64,000 nucleotides of DNA from Paraburkholderia sp. (lineage in GTDB: Bacteria; Pseudomonadota; Gammaproteobacteria; Burkholderiales; Burkholderiaceae). The notes below the pieces were generated by a model. That model searched no databases, had not been told where the DNA came from, and was given only the letters and a program-made list of their open reading frames with translations. This document shows positions 42,703-51,954 of the stretch, one piece after another. Position 1 is the stretch's first letter. Each line of letters starts with the position of its first letter. The stretch is taken from the NCBI RefSeq assembly GCF_028283785.1, contig NZ_JAPWKB010000021.1, forward strand, positions 1 through 64,000, read 5' to 3'. The position numbers and the translations under genes were made by a program.

Positions 42703-43659
42703 ATGCGTTTCAACAAACTCGACCTGAATCTGCTGGTGGCGCTCGATGCACTGCTCGACGAGCGCAAGATCACGCGCGCAGCGGAGCGGCTAAGTCTGAG
42801 CCAGTCCGCGATCAGCGGCATGCTCGGACGCCTTCGCGAATACTTCGACGACGAACTGCTCGTGCAGGTCGGCCGCACGCTCGAACTCACGCCGCTCGCG
42901 CTGGAACTCGTGACGCCCGTCAGGAACGTGCTGTTGCAGATTCAAACCGTGGTCGCGATCAATCCCGGCTTCGATCCGTCCACCGCGCGACGGCACTTCA
43001 AGATCGCCACGTCCGACTATGTGATTTCTATTTTTCTGCGCAAGGCGATTCCGCTGCTCGAACGGCTCGCGCCGAACATCACGATCGAGTTCATGCCGCA
43101 AGTCGAGGACACCGCCGAAAAGCTGCGGCGCGGCGAATACGACTTCCTGATCATTCCCGAACCTTTCCTCGCCGACGACCAGCCGCGCGTGGCGCTCTTC
43201 GAAGACGACTACGTCTGCGCGGTCTGGGACGACAACACGTCGGTCGGACACAGCGTCAGTCTGGAGAAATACACGCAGATGGGCCACGTCGCCGTGCTGC
43301 TCGGCTGGCCGCGCGCGCCGACCTACGAAAGCCGCTTTCTCGACGCGAACGGTCTCAAGCGGCATGTCAAGGTGACGACTTCGGATTTCGGTTCGGTGGC
43401 GCCCGCGCTGGTCGGCACGCAACTGATCGCGACCGTGCACCGGCGGCTCGCGAACGAATTCGCGCGGCGCTATCCGCTGCGTCTGATCGAACCGCCGCTG
43501 GCGATTCCCAAAGTGCGCGAGTGTCTGCAATGGCACGAGTATCGCGACAAGGACCCGTGCCATCACTGGGTGCGTCAACTGCTGATCGACACGGCTGCCC
43601 GCATCGACGACGATGCGGACAACGGCGTATCGCGCGTCAGAACTTGTAGAACACGTTGA
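42703..43659 (+). CDS. LysR-family regulator, NodD/NahR branch
   Basis: A 318-residue LysR protein starting MRFNKLDLNLLVALDALLDE, the hallmark of the NodD/NahR/LinR/SyrM branch that responds to aromatic inducers. The helix-turn-helix is TRAAERLSLSQSAISGMLGRL (about residues 25-45). ATG 42703 is chosen because ATGGAGACAGTGGCA supplies GGAG at correct spacing and the family begins there; the open frame extends 33 bases further up. It is last in the plus-strand catabolic cluster and overlaps the convergent outer-membrane protein gene by 23 bases. It probably controls one or both adjoining operons together with GntR. Confidence 0.92.
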   Translation: MRFNKLDLNLLVALDALLDERKITRAAERLSLSQSAISGMLGRLREYFDDELLVQVGRTLELTPLALELVTPVRNVLLQIQTVVAINPGFDPSTARRHFKIATSDYVISIFLRKAIPLLERLAPNITIEFMPQVEDTAEKLRRGEYDFLIIPEPFLADDQPRVALFEDDYVCAVWDDNTSVGHSVSLEKYTQMGHVAVLLGWPRAPTYESRFLDANGLKRHVKVTTSDFGSVAPALVGTQLIATVHRRLANEFARRYPLRLIEPPLAIPKVRECLQWHEYRDKDPCHHWVRQLLIDTAARIDDDADNGVSRVRTCRTR

Positions 43660-44533
43660 CCCACAACAGGTCGCCCTTGGCGGTGTTGCGGGCATACACC
43701 TGGTGTTGCCACGCGACGTAACCGCCGAACTTCTGATTCCCCCACCCGATTTGCGGACCGACGGCGACATCGCGCACGCGATAACCGTCGCCGTTGACGA
43801 GCGAGCCGTTGAGCGTGTCGTTCGACAACTGGTTGTGCCAGTAGCCGCCCACGCCCGCGAACACGCCGTTGGTGAAGTGATAGTTCAGCGCATAGTCGAG
43901 ATCGGTTTCGACGCCCGACTTGTAGCCGTCCGAGCGGTTCTTGCTGTTGAAGATGACCTTCATCATCCCGCTCGCTTCCCATTGCCGCGCGAAGAACCAC
44001 GACACCGCGTAATCGGCTTGCAGCGCGTAGTAGTTGCGGCCCACGTTGACCGCGCGATTCGGGTCGTACGAACCGGTCGGCAGCACCGCGAGCAGCGACA
44101 CCATCTGATGTAGCGTCGGGCTATGCCAGCCGATCGACGGTCCCAGCGACGTATCGCCGATCCCGTTGTTATGGCCGTTTGCGTATTGCGAGCTGAGCGT
44201 GGTCGTCACATACGCGGACGCGATTTCGAATGCAGTATCGCCGCCGAACAGCTTCAGGTTTTCGAACACATGCAGATAGCGCAGCGAATGCGCCTGCACG
44301 CGCAGGTCGCCGTTGGGCAGCGTGTTCTTGCCGTCGTTGCCGGGGAACTTGTCGGCGTAGACCCACGTGTTGTAGTTCAGCAGATAGTCGCCCGGGTCCT
44401 GCAACACGCCCGAGGCAATCGTCTGCACGCCGATCGGCACGACGGTGCCGCCGCCTTCAGTGGCGTGCGCCGCGTGAGAGGTGAACAGCGCGGCGCAAGC
44501 GCACGGAATCGCGATCCGCTGGATCGATTTCAT
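43637..44533 (-). CDS. Outer-membrane protein, MetA-pathway/SphA family
   Basis: A 298-residue predicted beta-barrel of the putative MetA-pathway-of-phenol-degradation family, thought to aid passage of hydrophobic aromatic compounds through the outer membrane. The signal peptide (1 to about 24) ends in SHAAHA before TEGGG. Alternating aromatic/polar strands run through the protein (DYALNYHFTNGVFAGVGGYW), and the C-terminus ends in VNVFYKF, with the terminal Phe typical of barrel-assembly signals. It is last in a minus-strand set with an esterase, an amidohydrolase and an MFS carrier. It converges on the LysR gene. Confidence 0.88.
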   Translation of the reverse strand: MKSIQRIAIPCACAALFTSHAAHATEGGGTVVPIGVQTIASGVLQDPGDYLLNYNTWVYADKFPGNDGKNTLPNGDLRVQAHSLRYLHVFENLKLFGGDTAFEIASAYVTTTLSSQYANGHNNGIGDTSLGPSIGWHSPTLHQMVSLLAVLPTGSYDPNRAVNVGRNYYALQADYAVSWFFARQWEASGMMKVIFNSKNRSDGYKSGVETDLDYALNYHFTNGVFAGVGGYWHNQLSNDTLNGSLVNGDGYRVRDVAVGPQIGWGNQKFGGYVAWQHQVYARNTAKGDLLWVNVFYKF

Positions 44534-44597
44534 AGTGGGTGTCTCCTGTTGTCGTTTTAGGTCGTTCGCTTTCGCGGCTTTGCTACGGTGCGTGTCG

Positions 44598-45539
44598 TCA
44601 GCGCTGCGTGATCCGGTCGAGGAAGCCGAGCAGCGTCGATGCGAGTACGTCGTCCACGGTGTTGACCGCTTCCAGTTGCGACAGATGGTTGTGCGCGGCG
44701 ATCACGTTCAGGTCGGGCGCGAAGCCGTGTCGGGTGACGAGTCGCGCGAACAGTTCGCCCGCCTGCACCTGCATTTGCGGCGGATCGAGTTCGGCATAGG
44801 TGACGAGCACCGGGAACGGTTGCGCGTCGATATGCTCGACTGTGGACATCGCCGGATAGCGGCTGGCGTCGGTGCCGAAATACGCTTCGTTGCGCGGATC
44901 GGGCGTCGCGATACCGAACTGTCGGCGCGCGAGCCATTCGAGTTGCGCGTTGTAGACGCCGGAAATCAGCACGGCGGCTGCGGGAGGCGGCACTTGCGGA
45001 TGCCGGAAGCGCGACATCAGCGTGGCGGCCGCCGCATGCGCTGCACCAGCCGATTCCCCGGCGATCACGATCCGCTGCGGATCGACGCCGAGTTCGGCGG
45101 CGTGTTCATGCGCCCATGCCCACGCGGCGGCCACATCCTCAGCGCCCGCCGGCCATCGATGATCCGGACCGAGCCGGTAGTTCGGCAACACGGTGACGTA
45201 ACCGGCGCGCGCCATGCGCCAGCCGACGTTCGCGCGCTCGCGCCGGTCGCCGCGAATAAAGCCGCCGCCATGCACGAACAGCAGCAACGGACGCAGCGCG
45301 TCGGCAGTGCCGGACGTGCCGGAAGGATTGGGCGTGTACACGTCGAGCGTATGGCGCGCGTCGGTGCCGTAGGCGATGTCGCTGCGCAGCGTCGCGCCGT
45401 CGGTGCGTTGATCGACGCGATACGGCGCATACCAGCCTTTCACGCGCGGCGCATCGATCACCGCACCCAACGCGCGGATCGATGCGTCGAGTTCGGTGGC
45501 GGCGCGAGCCGCGTGCACGGTGTCGTCGAATGCGGTCAT
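44598..45539 (-). CDS. Alpha/beta hydrolase, HSL-type esterase
   Basis: A 313-residue alpha/beta hydrolase fold-3 (hormone-sensitive-lipase type) esterase. The oxyanion motif HGGGFIRGD lies near residue 90, and the nucleophile elbow is GESAGAAHAA with Ser near residue 164. The acid is Asp in YAELDPPQMQ and the base His in AAHNHLSQ. It would hydrolyse a short-chain or aromatic ester (or an N-formylkynurenine-like amide). It starts 10 bases after the amidohydrolase stop and precedes the outer-membrane protein gene by 64 bases, so it belongs to the same operon. There is no signal peptide; the enzyme is cytoplasmic. Confidence 0.9.
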   Translation of the reverse strand: MTAFDDTVHAARAATELDASIRALGAVIDAPRVKGWYAPYRVDQRTDGATLRSDIAYGTDARHTLDVYTPNPSGTSGTADALRPLLLFVHGGGFIRGDRRERANVGWRMARAGYVTVLPNYRLGPDHRWPAGAEDVAAAWAWAHEHAAELGVDPQRIVIAGESAGAAHAAAATLMSRFRHPQVPPPAAAVLISGVYNAQLEWLARRQFGIATPDPRNEAYFGTDASRYPAMSTVEHIDAQPFPVLVTYAELDPPQMQVQAGELFARLVTRHGFAPDLNVIAAHNHLSQLEAVNTVDDVLASTLLGFLDRITQR

Positions 45540-45549
45540 CGCGACGTCC

Positions 45550-46815
45550 TCACGCGTGAACAGCGTGTTCGACGAGATGCAACGGCATCTTGTGGAACTG
45601 GCCGTCTTTCATGATGGCGGCGAGGCGGCGCTTGTCCTGCAGAATCGACACGTCGGCCGTCGGATCGCCATCGACCAGCAGCAGGTCGGCGAGATAGCCC
45701 GGCTCGATGCGGCCGAGTTCATCGCCGAGACCCATGATCTGTCCGCCGAGCGCGGTCGCCGCATGCAAGGCTTCCGATGCGGTATAGCCGAACAGTTCGA
45801 CGAACAGTTGCAGGTCGCGCGCGTTGCGGCCGTTCGGATTGAACGGGAAGCCGTAGTCGCCGCCCGGCAGAATCCGCACGCCGCGCTTGCGCAGTTCCGG
45901 AATCAGTTTCTGTTGCCGTTCGCGGACTTCGGCGGCGCTGCGCTTCATTTCGCGCATATCGAAGTGCGGCGGCGGGTTGGCGTCGAGCGTCGCCTGAATG
46001 ATGCCGATCGCCGGTGCGACGAAAATCTCGTCGCGGTGCGCTTCGAGCATATCGAGCGCTTCCGCGTCGGCGTAGGTGCAGTGATACAGCACGCGAAAGC
46101 CGTTGCGCAACGCCATCTTCACCGCTTCGGCGGCTTGCGCGTGCGCCGCGAGCCACACGCCTGACGCCTTCGCTTCTTCGCCGGCGGCGCGTGCTTCTTC
46201 GTCGGTGTACAGCAGTTGTTGCGATGCGCCCGGTTGCAATGCGTCTTCGCCGGACAGCAGGAATTTGACCGAGCGCGCGCCCATCTCCGCGCAGCCGCGC
46301 ACGAACGCGCGGATCGCGTCGGGGCCGGTGCCGTGCGGATCGATCTCGCCGGGGTTGAGCGCCTGTTCGTCGGATGCGATCGGCGGCGTGCGCTCGATCG
46401 ACGACGCAATCAGACGCGGTCCCGGCATCCCGCCGCTTTCGATCTGCGCGACCAGCGCCACCTCGACTCGCTTGCTCAGCGAACCCGCCGAATACGCGCT
46501 GGTGAACCCGTGATCGAGCAGGATGCGTGCGTTGCGCGCGGTCGTCAGCACCAGTTCTTCGGGCGGCAACGACATGCCCGGAACGAAGCGCTCGACGGAA
46601 CTGGGCCACGACAGATGCGCGTGCGCTTCGACGAGGCCGGGCATCAGCACCGCGCCCTTGCAATCGAAAACCGTGTCGCCGTCTTGCGCGGGCATCGCGT
46701 CGTCGAGCGACTTCACCGAGACGATCCGGTTGCCTTCGACGCGCACTTGCGCGGGGAATAACGGCGCGCCGCTACCGTCGAATACGCGAACGTCGTTGAA
46801 CACAGTGACTGCCAT
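45550..46815 (-). CDS. Metal-dependent amidohydrolase (imidazolonepropionase-like)
   Basis: A 421-residue amidohydrolase of the imidazolonepropionase/Xaa-Pro dipeptidase-like group. Metal motifs are LVEAHAHLSWP (HxH, near residue 65), a carboxylated-Lys candidate in SVKFLLSG, LAAHAQA, LYHCTYADAE and PGGDYGFPF with the catalytic Asp. The terminal LADLLLVDGDPTADVSIL closes the small beta domain. ATG 46815 has GAGG upstream; a longer frame overlaps the MFS gene's leader. It probably removes an amide or opens a lactam in the compound taken up by the neighbouring MFS carrier. The substrate is unknown. Confidence 0.9.
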   Translation of the reverse strand: MAVTVFNDVRVFDGSGAPLFPAQVRVEGNRIVSVKSLDDAMPAQDGDTVFDCKGAVLMPGLVEAHAHLSWPSSVERFVPGMSLPPEELVLTTARNARILLDHGFTSAYSAGSLSKRVEVALVAQIESGGMPGPRLIASSIERTPPIASDEQALNPGEIDPHGTGPDAIRAFVRGCAEMGARSVKFLLSGEDALQPGASQQLLYTDEEARAAGEEAKASGVWLAAHAQAAEAVKMALRNGFRVLYHCTYADAEALDMLEAHRDEIFVAPAIGIIQATLDANPPPHFDMREMKRSAAEVRERQQKLIPELRKRGVRILPGGDYGFPFNPNGRNARDLQLFVELFGYTASEALHAATALGGQIMGLGDELGRIEPGYLADLLLVDGDPTADVSILQDKRRLAAIMKDGQFHKMPLHLVEHAVHA

Positions 46816-46846
46816 GTAAACCTCGGGAAAAAGAGTCGTAGAAAAG

Positions 46847-48022
46847 TCAGGACGCACGGGTGGCGTGAGCACCATCGAGCGGCGCGCTCATCAGCGTCAC
46901 GCCACGCAGGCGAAGCATGAACAGCACGCTGATCGCGCCGATAACGGTCGCGGCGATGCCGATCGCTTCGAATCCGGCGTGCACGATCAGCGCGCCGCCG
47001 AGAATCGGGCCGACGGCGGAACCCGCCATCAGCATGGCCGGTGTGGATGCCACCGCGCGGCCGGTCGTATCGATGCGGGCCAGCAGCCCGAACAGAAACG
47101 TATGGGTGAAGATCATCGCGAACACCCACAGGGCGGTCGCGACCGCGTAGGGCGCGAAGCTGGTGGCGCGCGTGATGGTCAGTGCGAGCACCGCCTGCGC
47201 GACCGGTCCGGCAATCGCGACGGTGCGTGCGTCGAGGCGTTTTTGCAGCAGCGCGGCCAGCAGCGGCGGCAACAGATTCACCAGACCGACGGCGATCAGC
47301 ACCGCGTTGATCTTCGGACTGCCGAAGCCGCGCGTCACCCCGATCCGCTCGACGAAACTGAACACCAGCGCCTGATTCACAGCCATGAACACGATGCCGA
47401 AAATCGCGCTCCAGCAGCCGGCCGGAAGCGGCGTTCCGGCGATGCGTGCCGTGCCGGTCGCGCTGAAGGCGGAGCTGGAACCACGCGGAAAACCGATTGC
47501 CGTGACGATGCACGCGGTGCCCGCGAGTGCGGCAAACAGGATGAACAGCGACGCGCCGCCCGCATGCACGATCACTTGCGGCGCGCCGCCGAGGAACACC
47601 ACAGCGAACAGCGCAAGCGCGAGATGCGAGACCGCGAACAGCCGATGCGGATTTTTCGAGCGGCCGATTGCACCGTGCGCGAACGACAGCCCGCAACCGG
47701 TGCCGGCACCGGCCAGCGCATGCGCGACGCACATGCCGCCGAAGCTGCCGGTCTGCGACAGCGCGAAGAAACCCGCCGTGGCGAGCGCGAAACCGATGGG
47801 CGCGGCGCGGTGGCCGCGAATCCGGTCGAAGCGTGGCGCGAAGAACGCCGAGAACACGACGGCAAACAGCAGATACAACGTGACCAGCATGCCCGCGCGC
47901 TGCGCATCGAAGTGGAAGTACTGCATCAGCGTGCCGACCCAGACGGGCAAGGCAACCAGGTCGATCATGCCGGCCACGTGAGCGACGACCAGCGCGGCGT
48001 ATCTGCCGGAGGGACGGGGCAT
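46847..48022 (-). CDS. MFS transporter
   Basis: A 391-residue major facilitator protein with about 12 hydrophobic segments and weak family motifs (FDRIRGHRAAPIGFALA near the 2-3 loop). It does not match a well-known substrate group. ATG 48022 is selected because AAGGAGACAGC precedes it; an in-frame ATG 33 bases upstream lacks a ribosome site. It is the first gene of the minus-strand set with the amidohydrolase (31-base gap), esterase and outer-membrane protein, so uptake of their common substrate is likely. The promoter must lie in 48023-48319, shared with the rhamnosidase gene. Confidence 0.85.
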   Translation of the reverse strand: MPRPSGRYAALVVAHVAGMIDLVALPVWVGTLMQYFHFDAQRAGMLVTLYLLFAVVFSAFFAPRFDRIRGHRAAPIGFALATAGFFALSQTGSFGGMCVAHALAGAGTGCGLSFAHGAIGRSKNPHRLFAVSHLALALFAVVFLGGAPQVIVHAGGASLFILFAALAGTACIVTAIGFPRGSSSAFSATGTARIAGTPLPAGCWSAIFGIVFMAVNQALVFSFVERIGVTRGFGSPKINAVLIAVGLVNLLPPLLAALLQKRLDARTVAIAGPVAQAVLALTITRATSFAPYAVATALWVFAMIFTHTFLFGLLARIDTTGRAVASTPAMLMAGSAVGPILGGALIVHAGFEAIGIAATVIGAISVLFMLRLRGVTLMSAPLDGAHATRAS

Positions 48023-48117
48023 GCTGTCTCCTTTGGGGATTATTAGATCGGTCATCTCATCGGTGTGGATGACTCGGAGCGAGTCTACGGATGGCGCTTC
48101 GCGTCTGCGCGCCTGTT

Positions 48118-48138
48118 TTGCGATAGGAGGTATCGCAA
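48118..48138. promoter_or_regulatory. Dyad TTGCGAT-N7-ATCGCAA in a divergent promoter
   Basis: A perfect 7-bp inverted repeat with 7-base spacer lies between the divergent MFS (48022) and rhamnosidase (48320) starts. The half AGGTATCGC recurs at about 48199-48207. It is a good operator candidate, but the cognate regulator is unknown. Confidence 0.55.
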
Positions 48139-48319
48139 TTCGCGGGGCCGGGTTTTCCCCGTGTATCGGGCGTCGCGCCTATCGCGATTCGTGATGACAG
48201 GTATCGCCAAACGTGGCGTCACCGGTTATGGCCTTCCTCTACGATGGTCGTGCATCGACCTACAAAAAACGGACCGGCGCGTTTTATCGCGGGCGAGTCC
48301 CAACACCGGAGACATAACA

Positions 48320-50926
48320 ATGAACAGGCGAATCCCGTCGCGTGTCGGACCGTTCGCGTGCATGACGATCACGGCGGCACTGGCGCTGTCCGCATGCGGC
48401 GGCAATACCACCAGTGACACGGCCGCATCGTGGCCGTCGAGCGTGACGAATGCGTCGTGGCAGCCCGCGACCGGCAAACTCAAAGCGGTGAAGATCGTCA
48501 GCGTGAGCGGCAGCGTGTCGGGCGCGGACTCGCTGCTGTCGGGTGGATCGGCGACGCTGCAATACTCGGCGGGCGGCACGCCGCCTGTGGTCGTGCTCGA
48601 TTACGGACGCGAAGTCGGCGGCTTGCCGTACTTCGACGTCTCCGCGCAAAGCGGCTCGCCGATGCTGTCGGCAGCGTTCAGCGAAAGCCGTCCGAACGCC
48701 ACGACCGGCGACGTCGGCGCGGGGCTGACGGTATCGGTCGATCCGAATCGCGTGAGCCTGTATCCGGTGACGACGACCGGCACGATCACCAGCGCGGCGA
48801 TCCAGGGCGGCGAACGCTACGAAGCAATTTCACTGACGACGCCAGGCGCGGTCACGCTGAGCGCCGCCGGTATCGAATCGCTGTACACGCCACCTACCTC
48901 GACCGTCACCGGTTCGTTCGCGTCGAGTTCCGACACGCTGAACAGCATCTGGACGGCAGGCGCTTACACGGTGGAAATGACGCGGCTGGCGGCATCGTCG
49001 TTGCCGCTCGCATGGCAGGCCGGCAGCGACGGCGTGACGATCGGTACGAGCGGCACCGGCATCGTGCAGAAGAGCGGCAACTGGCCGAGCGACTACACGA
49101 TGTCGTTCGACGTGCGCGTGAATCTCAATGGCGCTGGCTGGGTAATGCGCAACACGTCGAACCTGACGAGTCTGCGCTTCGTGTTGCGCAGCGCATCGGA
49201 CACGACCGGCACGCCCGACACGCTCGAATTCGACGCGTTCAGCACGTTTACCGGCGGCAGCACGAAGCTCGCGTCGCTCGCGTTGCCGTCGAGCGTCGCG
49301 ACCGGCACATGGCATACCGTCAAGACTAAAATGAGCGGCGCGACGATCGACGTGTCGCTCGACGGCACATCGATCGGCACGCTCGATTCCGCCGCGCTCG
49401 GTGCATCGTCGATCCTGTTGTCGAACTACGGCAGTGCGGGATTTTTCAACGAACCGGGCCACCAGGCGACCTATCGCAATCTGTCGATTACCGATGCATC
49501 GAACGGCGCGCTGTATGCGAATGCATTGACCACGAGCGCCGCGCTCGACGACTTCTCCGCGAATACCAACGCGCTCGCGCAACTGATCGACGGCGCGAAG
49601 CGTGACCGCACGGTGTGGGGCGCGGACATCGCCGTGGCCGGTCCGACGCTGTTCTACACGTCGAACCAGACCGATGCGATTGCGGGCTCGATCCGTCTGC
49701 TCGGCAGTTACCGGCTCGCGAACGGCGAGGTGTCGACCACCCACAGTCCGCAAGATCCGCTGATCAGCGGCACCGCGGATACCTACAGTTCGTCGAACTT
49801 CTATTCCGCGCAGTATTCGATGTACTTCATCCGTTTGCTGCACGATTACTACCAGTTCACCGGCGACGCATCGCTCGTCAACGAGCAGTTCGCGGCAGTG
49901 CAAGGCGAGTTGGGTTATTTGCAGACGCTGGTGGATTCGAACGGTCTGATATCGGTGACGGCGGCGAATGCGCAAGACTGGTTGCCCGATTTCACGAATC
50001 CGGTGACGGGCGAAGTCACGTCCACCAACGTGCTGTACTACCGCACGCTGACCGAGGCCGCGAGTCTTGCGCAGGCGCTCGGCGCGACATCGACGGCTGC
50101 GACGTGGACTGCGCAGGCGGCCGCGTTGAAGACCGCGATCAACGCGCATCTGTACAACAGCGCAACGGGCTTCTACGGGATGAGCGCGTCGAACCTGACG
50201 GCGCTCGCGCAGGATGCGAATGCGCTGGCGGTGTCGAGCGGCGTGGCGTCTTCGGGTCAGGCGGCGTCGCTGCTGGCGCGCATCGCGGACGGCCTCGCGA
50301 GCAGTGTCGGACGGCTGGCGTTTTCGTCGGACAGCGGACGCGCGGTGGTGGTCAGTCCGTATGCGAGCGACGCCGAAGTGCGCGCGCGTTTCGAAACCGG
50401 CGACACGAAAGGCGCGTTGGCGTTGATTTCCACGCTGTGGGGCAACATGATCGTCGAGGGCGACTATGCCACCGGCACGACTTGGGAAGCGCTGAATGCG
50501 AGCGGTCAGCCGGTGAGTACGCAAACGAGTCTCGCGCACGGCTGGTCGTCGGGACCGACCTCGGCGTTATCGCGCTATGTGCTGGGTATCCGGCCCGCCG
50601 CGCCGGGCTACAGTCAGTGGCTGATCAAGCCGCAAACGGGTGGACTGAGCTGGGTGGTCGGCTCGGCGCCGACGCCGCATGGCGCGATTGCGGTGAAATG
50701 GGCAGTCTCGACGACGGGCTCGGTCGCGATGAACGTCGTGGTGCCGACGGGCACCACCGGCACGATCGCCGTGCCTTCGGGTGGAACCGTGACGGTCAAC
50801 GGCAAGGCGGTCGCGACCGCTTCTAGCTCGGCACTCGATCCAAACGCAGTTGCCAGCGACGGCGGTGCGTATCGCTATATCGACAATGTCGGGCCGGGGA
50901 CGTATGCGATCGAGGCGGGGCGGTGA
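48320..50926 (+). CDS. Lipoprotein alpha-L-rhamnosidase-like glycoside hydrolase (GH78 type)
   Basis: An 868-residue exported lipoprotein; the signal peptide ends with the lipobox LSAC near residue 34. A beta-sandwich part is interrupted at about residues 230-395 by a LamG/DUF1080-like jelly-roll (WPSDYTMSFDVRVNLNGAGW) that may bind carbohydrate. A six-hairpin (alpha/alpha)6 domain follows, with GAKRDRTVWGADIAVAGP, the family's acid-bearing motif, and TSLAHGWSSGPTSALSRYVLG near the end. The C-terminal beta domain (PQTGGLSWVVGSAPTPHGAI) is typical of rhamnosidases. It likely releases rhamnose from plant glycosides or polymers at the cell surface. ATG 48320 follows GGAGACATAAC. Confidence 0.85.
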   Translation: MNRRIPSRVGPFACMTITAALALSACGGNTTSDTAASWPSSVTNASWQPATGKLKAVKIVSVSGSVSGADSLLSGGSATLQYSAGGTPPVVVLDYGREVGGLPYFDVSAQSGSPMLSAAFSESRPNATTGDVGAGLTVSVDPNRVSLYPVTTTGTITSAAIQGGERYEAISLTTPGAVTLSAAGIESLYTPPTSTVTGSFASSSDTLNSIWTAGAYTVEMTRLAASSLPLAWQAGSDGVTIGTSGTGIVQKSGNWPSDYTMSFDVRVNLNGAGWVMRNTSNLTSLRFVLRSASDTTGTPDTLEFDAFSTFTGGSTKLASLALPSSVATGTWHTVKTKMSGATIDVSLDGTSIGTLDSAALGASSILLSNYGSAGFFNEPGHQATYRNLSITDASNGALYANALTTSAALDDFSANTNALAQLIDGAKRDRTVWGADIAVAGPTLFYTSNQTDAIAGSIRLLGSYRLANGEVSTTHSPQDPLISGTADTYSSSNFYSAQYSMYFIRLLHDYYQFTGDASLVNEQFAAVQGELGYLQTLVDSNGLISVTAANAQDWLPDFTNPVTGEVTSTNVLYYRTLTEAASLAQALGATSTAATWTAQAAALKTAINAHLYNSATGFYGMSASNLTALAQDANALAVSSGVASSGQAASLLARIADGLASSVGRLAFSSDSGRAVVVSPYASDAEVRARFETGDTKGALALISTLWGNMIVEGDYATGTTWEALNASGQPVSTQTSLAHGWSSGPTSALSRYVLGIRPAAPGYSQWLIKPQTGGLSWVVGSAPTPHGAIAVKWAVSTTGSVAMNVVVPTGTTGTIAVPSGGTVTVNGKAVATASSSALDPNAVASDGGAYRYIDNVGPGTYAIEAGR

Positions 50927-50984
50927 CGCAGAAGCGTCATTCGCTGGACGAAAGTTGGTGGGACGACGCCATTCACCGCGTCTC

Positions 50985-51893
50985 TCACTTCCCCGCCGTA
51001 CGCCGCCAGTTCCCCGGCGGCGTGCCGACCAGTTGCGAGAACTTCCGCGAGAAATGGCTCTGATCGGAGAAGCCGCAAGTCAGTGCGATCTCCGACAGCG
51101 ACGCATCCGAACTCGCCAGCAACTCCCGCGCGCGATGAATCCGTTGCTGCAATTGCCACTGATGCGGCGTGCAATGCGTGGTCTCGCGAAACGCGCGGAT
51201 AAAGTAGCTGCGCGACAGGTTGCAGGCTTTCGCGATCTGTTCGATCGACGTGCCGTCGTCGCTGGCCATCAGCATCTCTTTGGCGCGCGTTTCGTGCACA
51301 TGCGACAGGCGGCGCGTGCTACTCGCAGGCAGCGACGGCGATGACGGCACGCCGCCGTATTGCTCGATGATGTGCGTGCCGATGGTCACGCCCAGTTGCT
51401 CGACGAACAGATCGCTCGATTGGTCGGGATGTTCGAGCATATGCGCGAGAATTTTTGCGAAATGGCCCAGCACCGGATCGCGTCGGACGGGCGGCGTGGA
51501 GAAGCCCGGCGCGTTGACGCCGCTGCGTTCGTACATCGCGTTGCCGACATACTCCGCCGACATCTCGACCAGCACGAAATCGAAATCGCCGTGCATGTCG
51601 GCCTTGTAGTCGTCGGAGAAATCGCGCACGTACACCGAGTCGTGCTCGAAACGCTGCGATACCTGACGCCGTCCGGAAAAAACCCGCCGATGATGCCCCG
51701 CGTTCAACGACACGCCCACCAGCACGCCGCGATCCGATGCCGGTGTCGTGACCGAACTGAGACGCTGGTTTTGCGTGCACTTCCGGAAGAACCGGAAATC
51801 GCCGGTATTGAGTTCGATATCTTTGACGAGACGGTTCGAGACGCACCCGAGTGAATCCTTCTGCCGTGCCGTCGCCACTGTCTGTTCGAGCAT
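50985..51893 (-). CDS. AraC-family transcriptional regulator
   Basis: A 302-residue regulator. The AraC/XylS DNA-binding domain occupies the last 100 residues, with helix-turn-helix 1 in SIEQIAKACNLSRSYFIRAFR and helix-turn-helix 2 in SLSEIALTCGFSDQSHFSRKF. The N-terminal part (1-190) is a sensing domain of no evident type. It converges on the rhamnosidase gene with a 58-base gap, so control of that gene is possible but unproven. A pair of direct repeats lies 61 and 125 bases upstream of its start, consistent with AraC-type sites. Confidence 0.92.
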   Translation of the reverse strand: MLEQTVATARQKDSLGCVSNRLVKDIELNTGDFRFFRKCTQNQRLSSVTTPASDRGVLVGVSLNAGHHRRVFSGRRQVSQRFEHDSVYVRDFSDDYKADMHGDFDFVLVEMSAEYVGNAMYERSGVNAPGFSTPPVRRDPVLGHFAKILAHMLEHPDQSSDLFVEQLGVTIGTHIIEQYGGVPSSPSLPASSTRRLSHVHETRAKEMLMASDDGTSIEQIAKACNLSRSYFIRAFRETTHCTPHQWQLQQRIHRARELLASSDASLSEIALTCGFSDQSHFSRKFSQLVGTPPGNWRRTAGK

Positions 51894-51954
51894 GATTCGT
51901 TACCTCTGTTCGTGCCTGCTGGATCGCATCCTATGTCACCCCGCCGCACAAACC

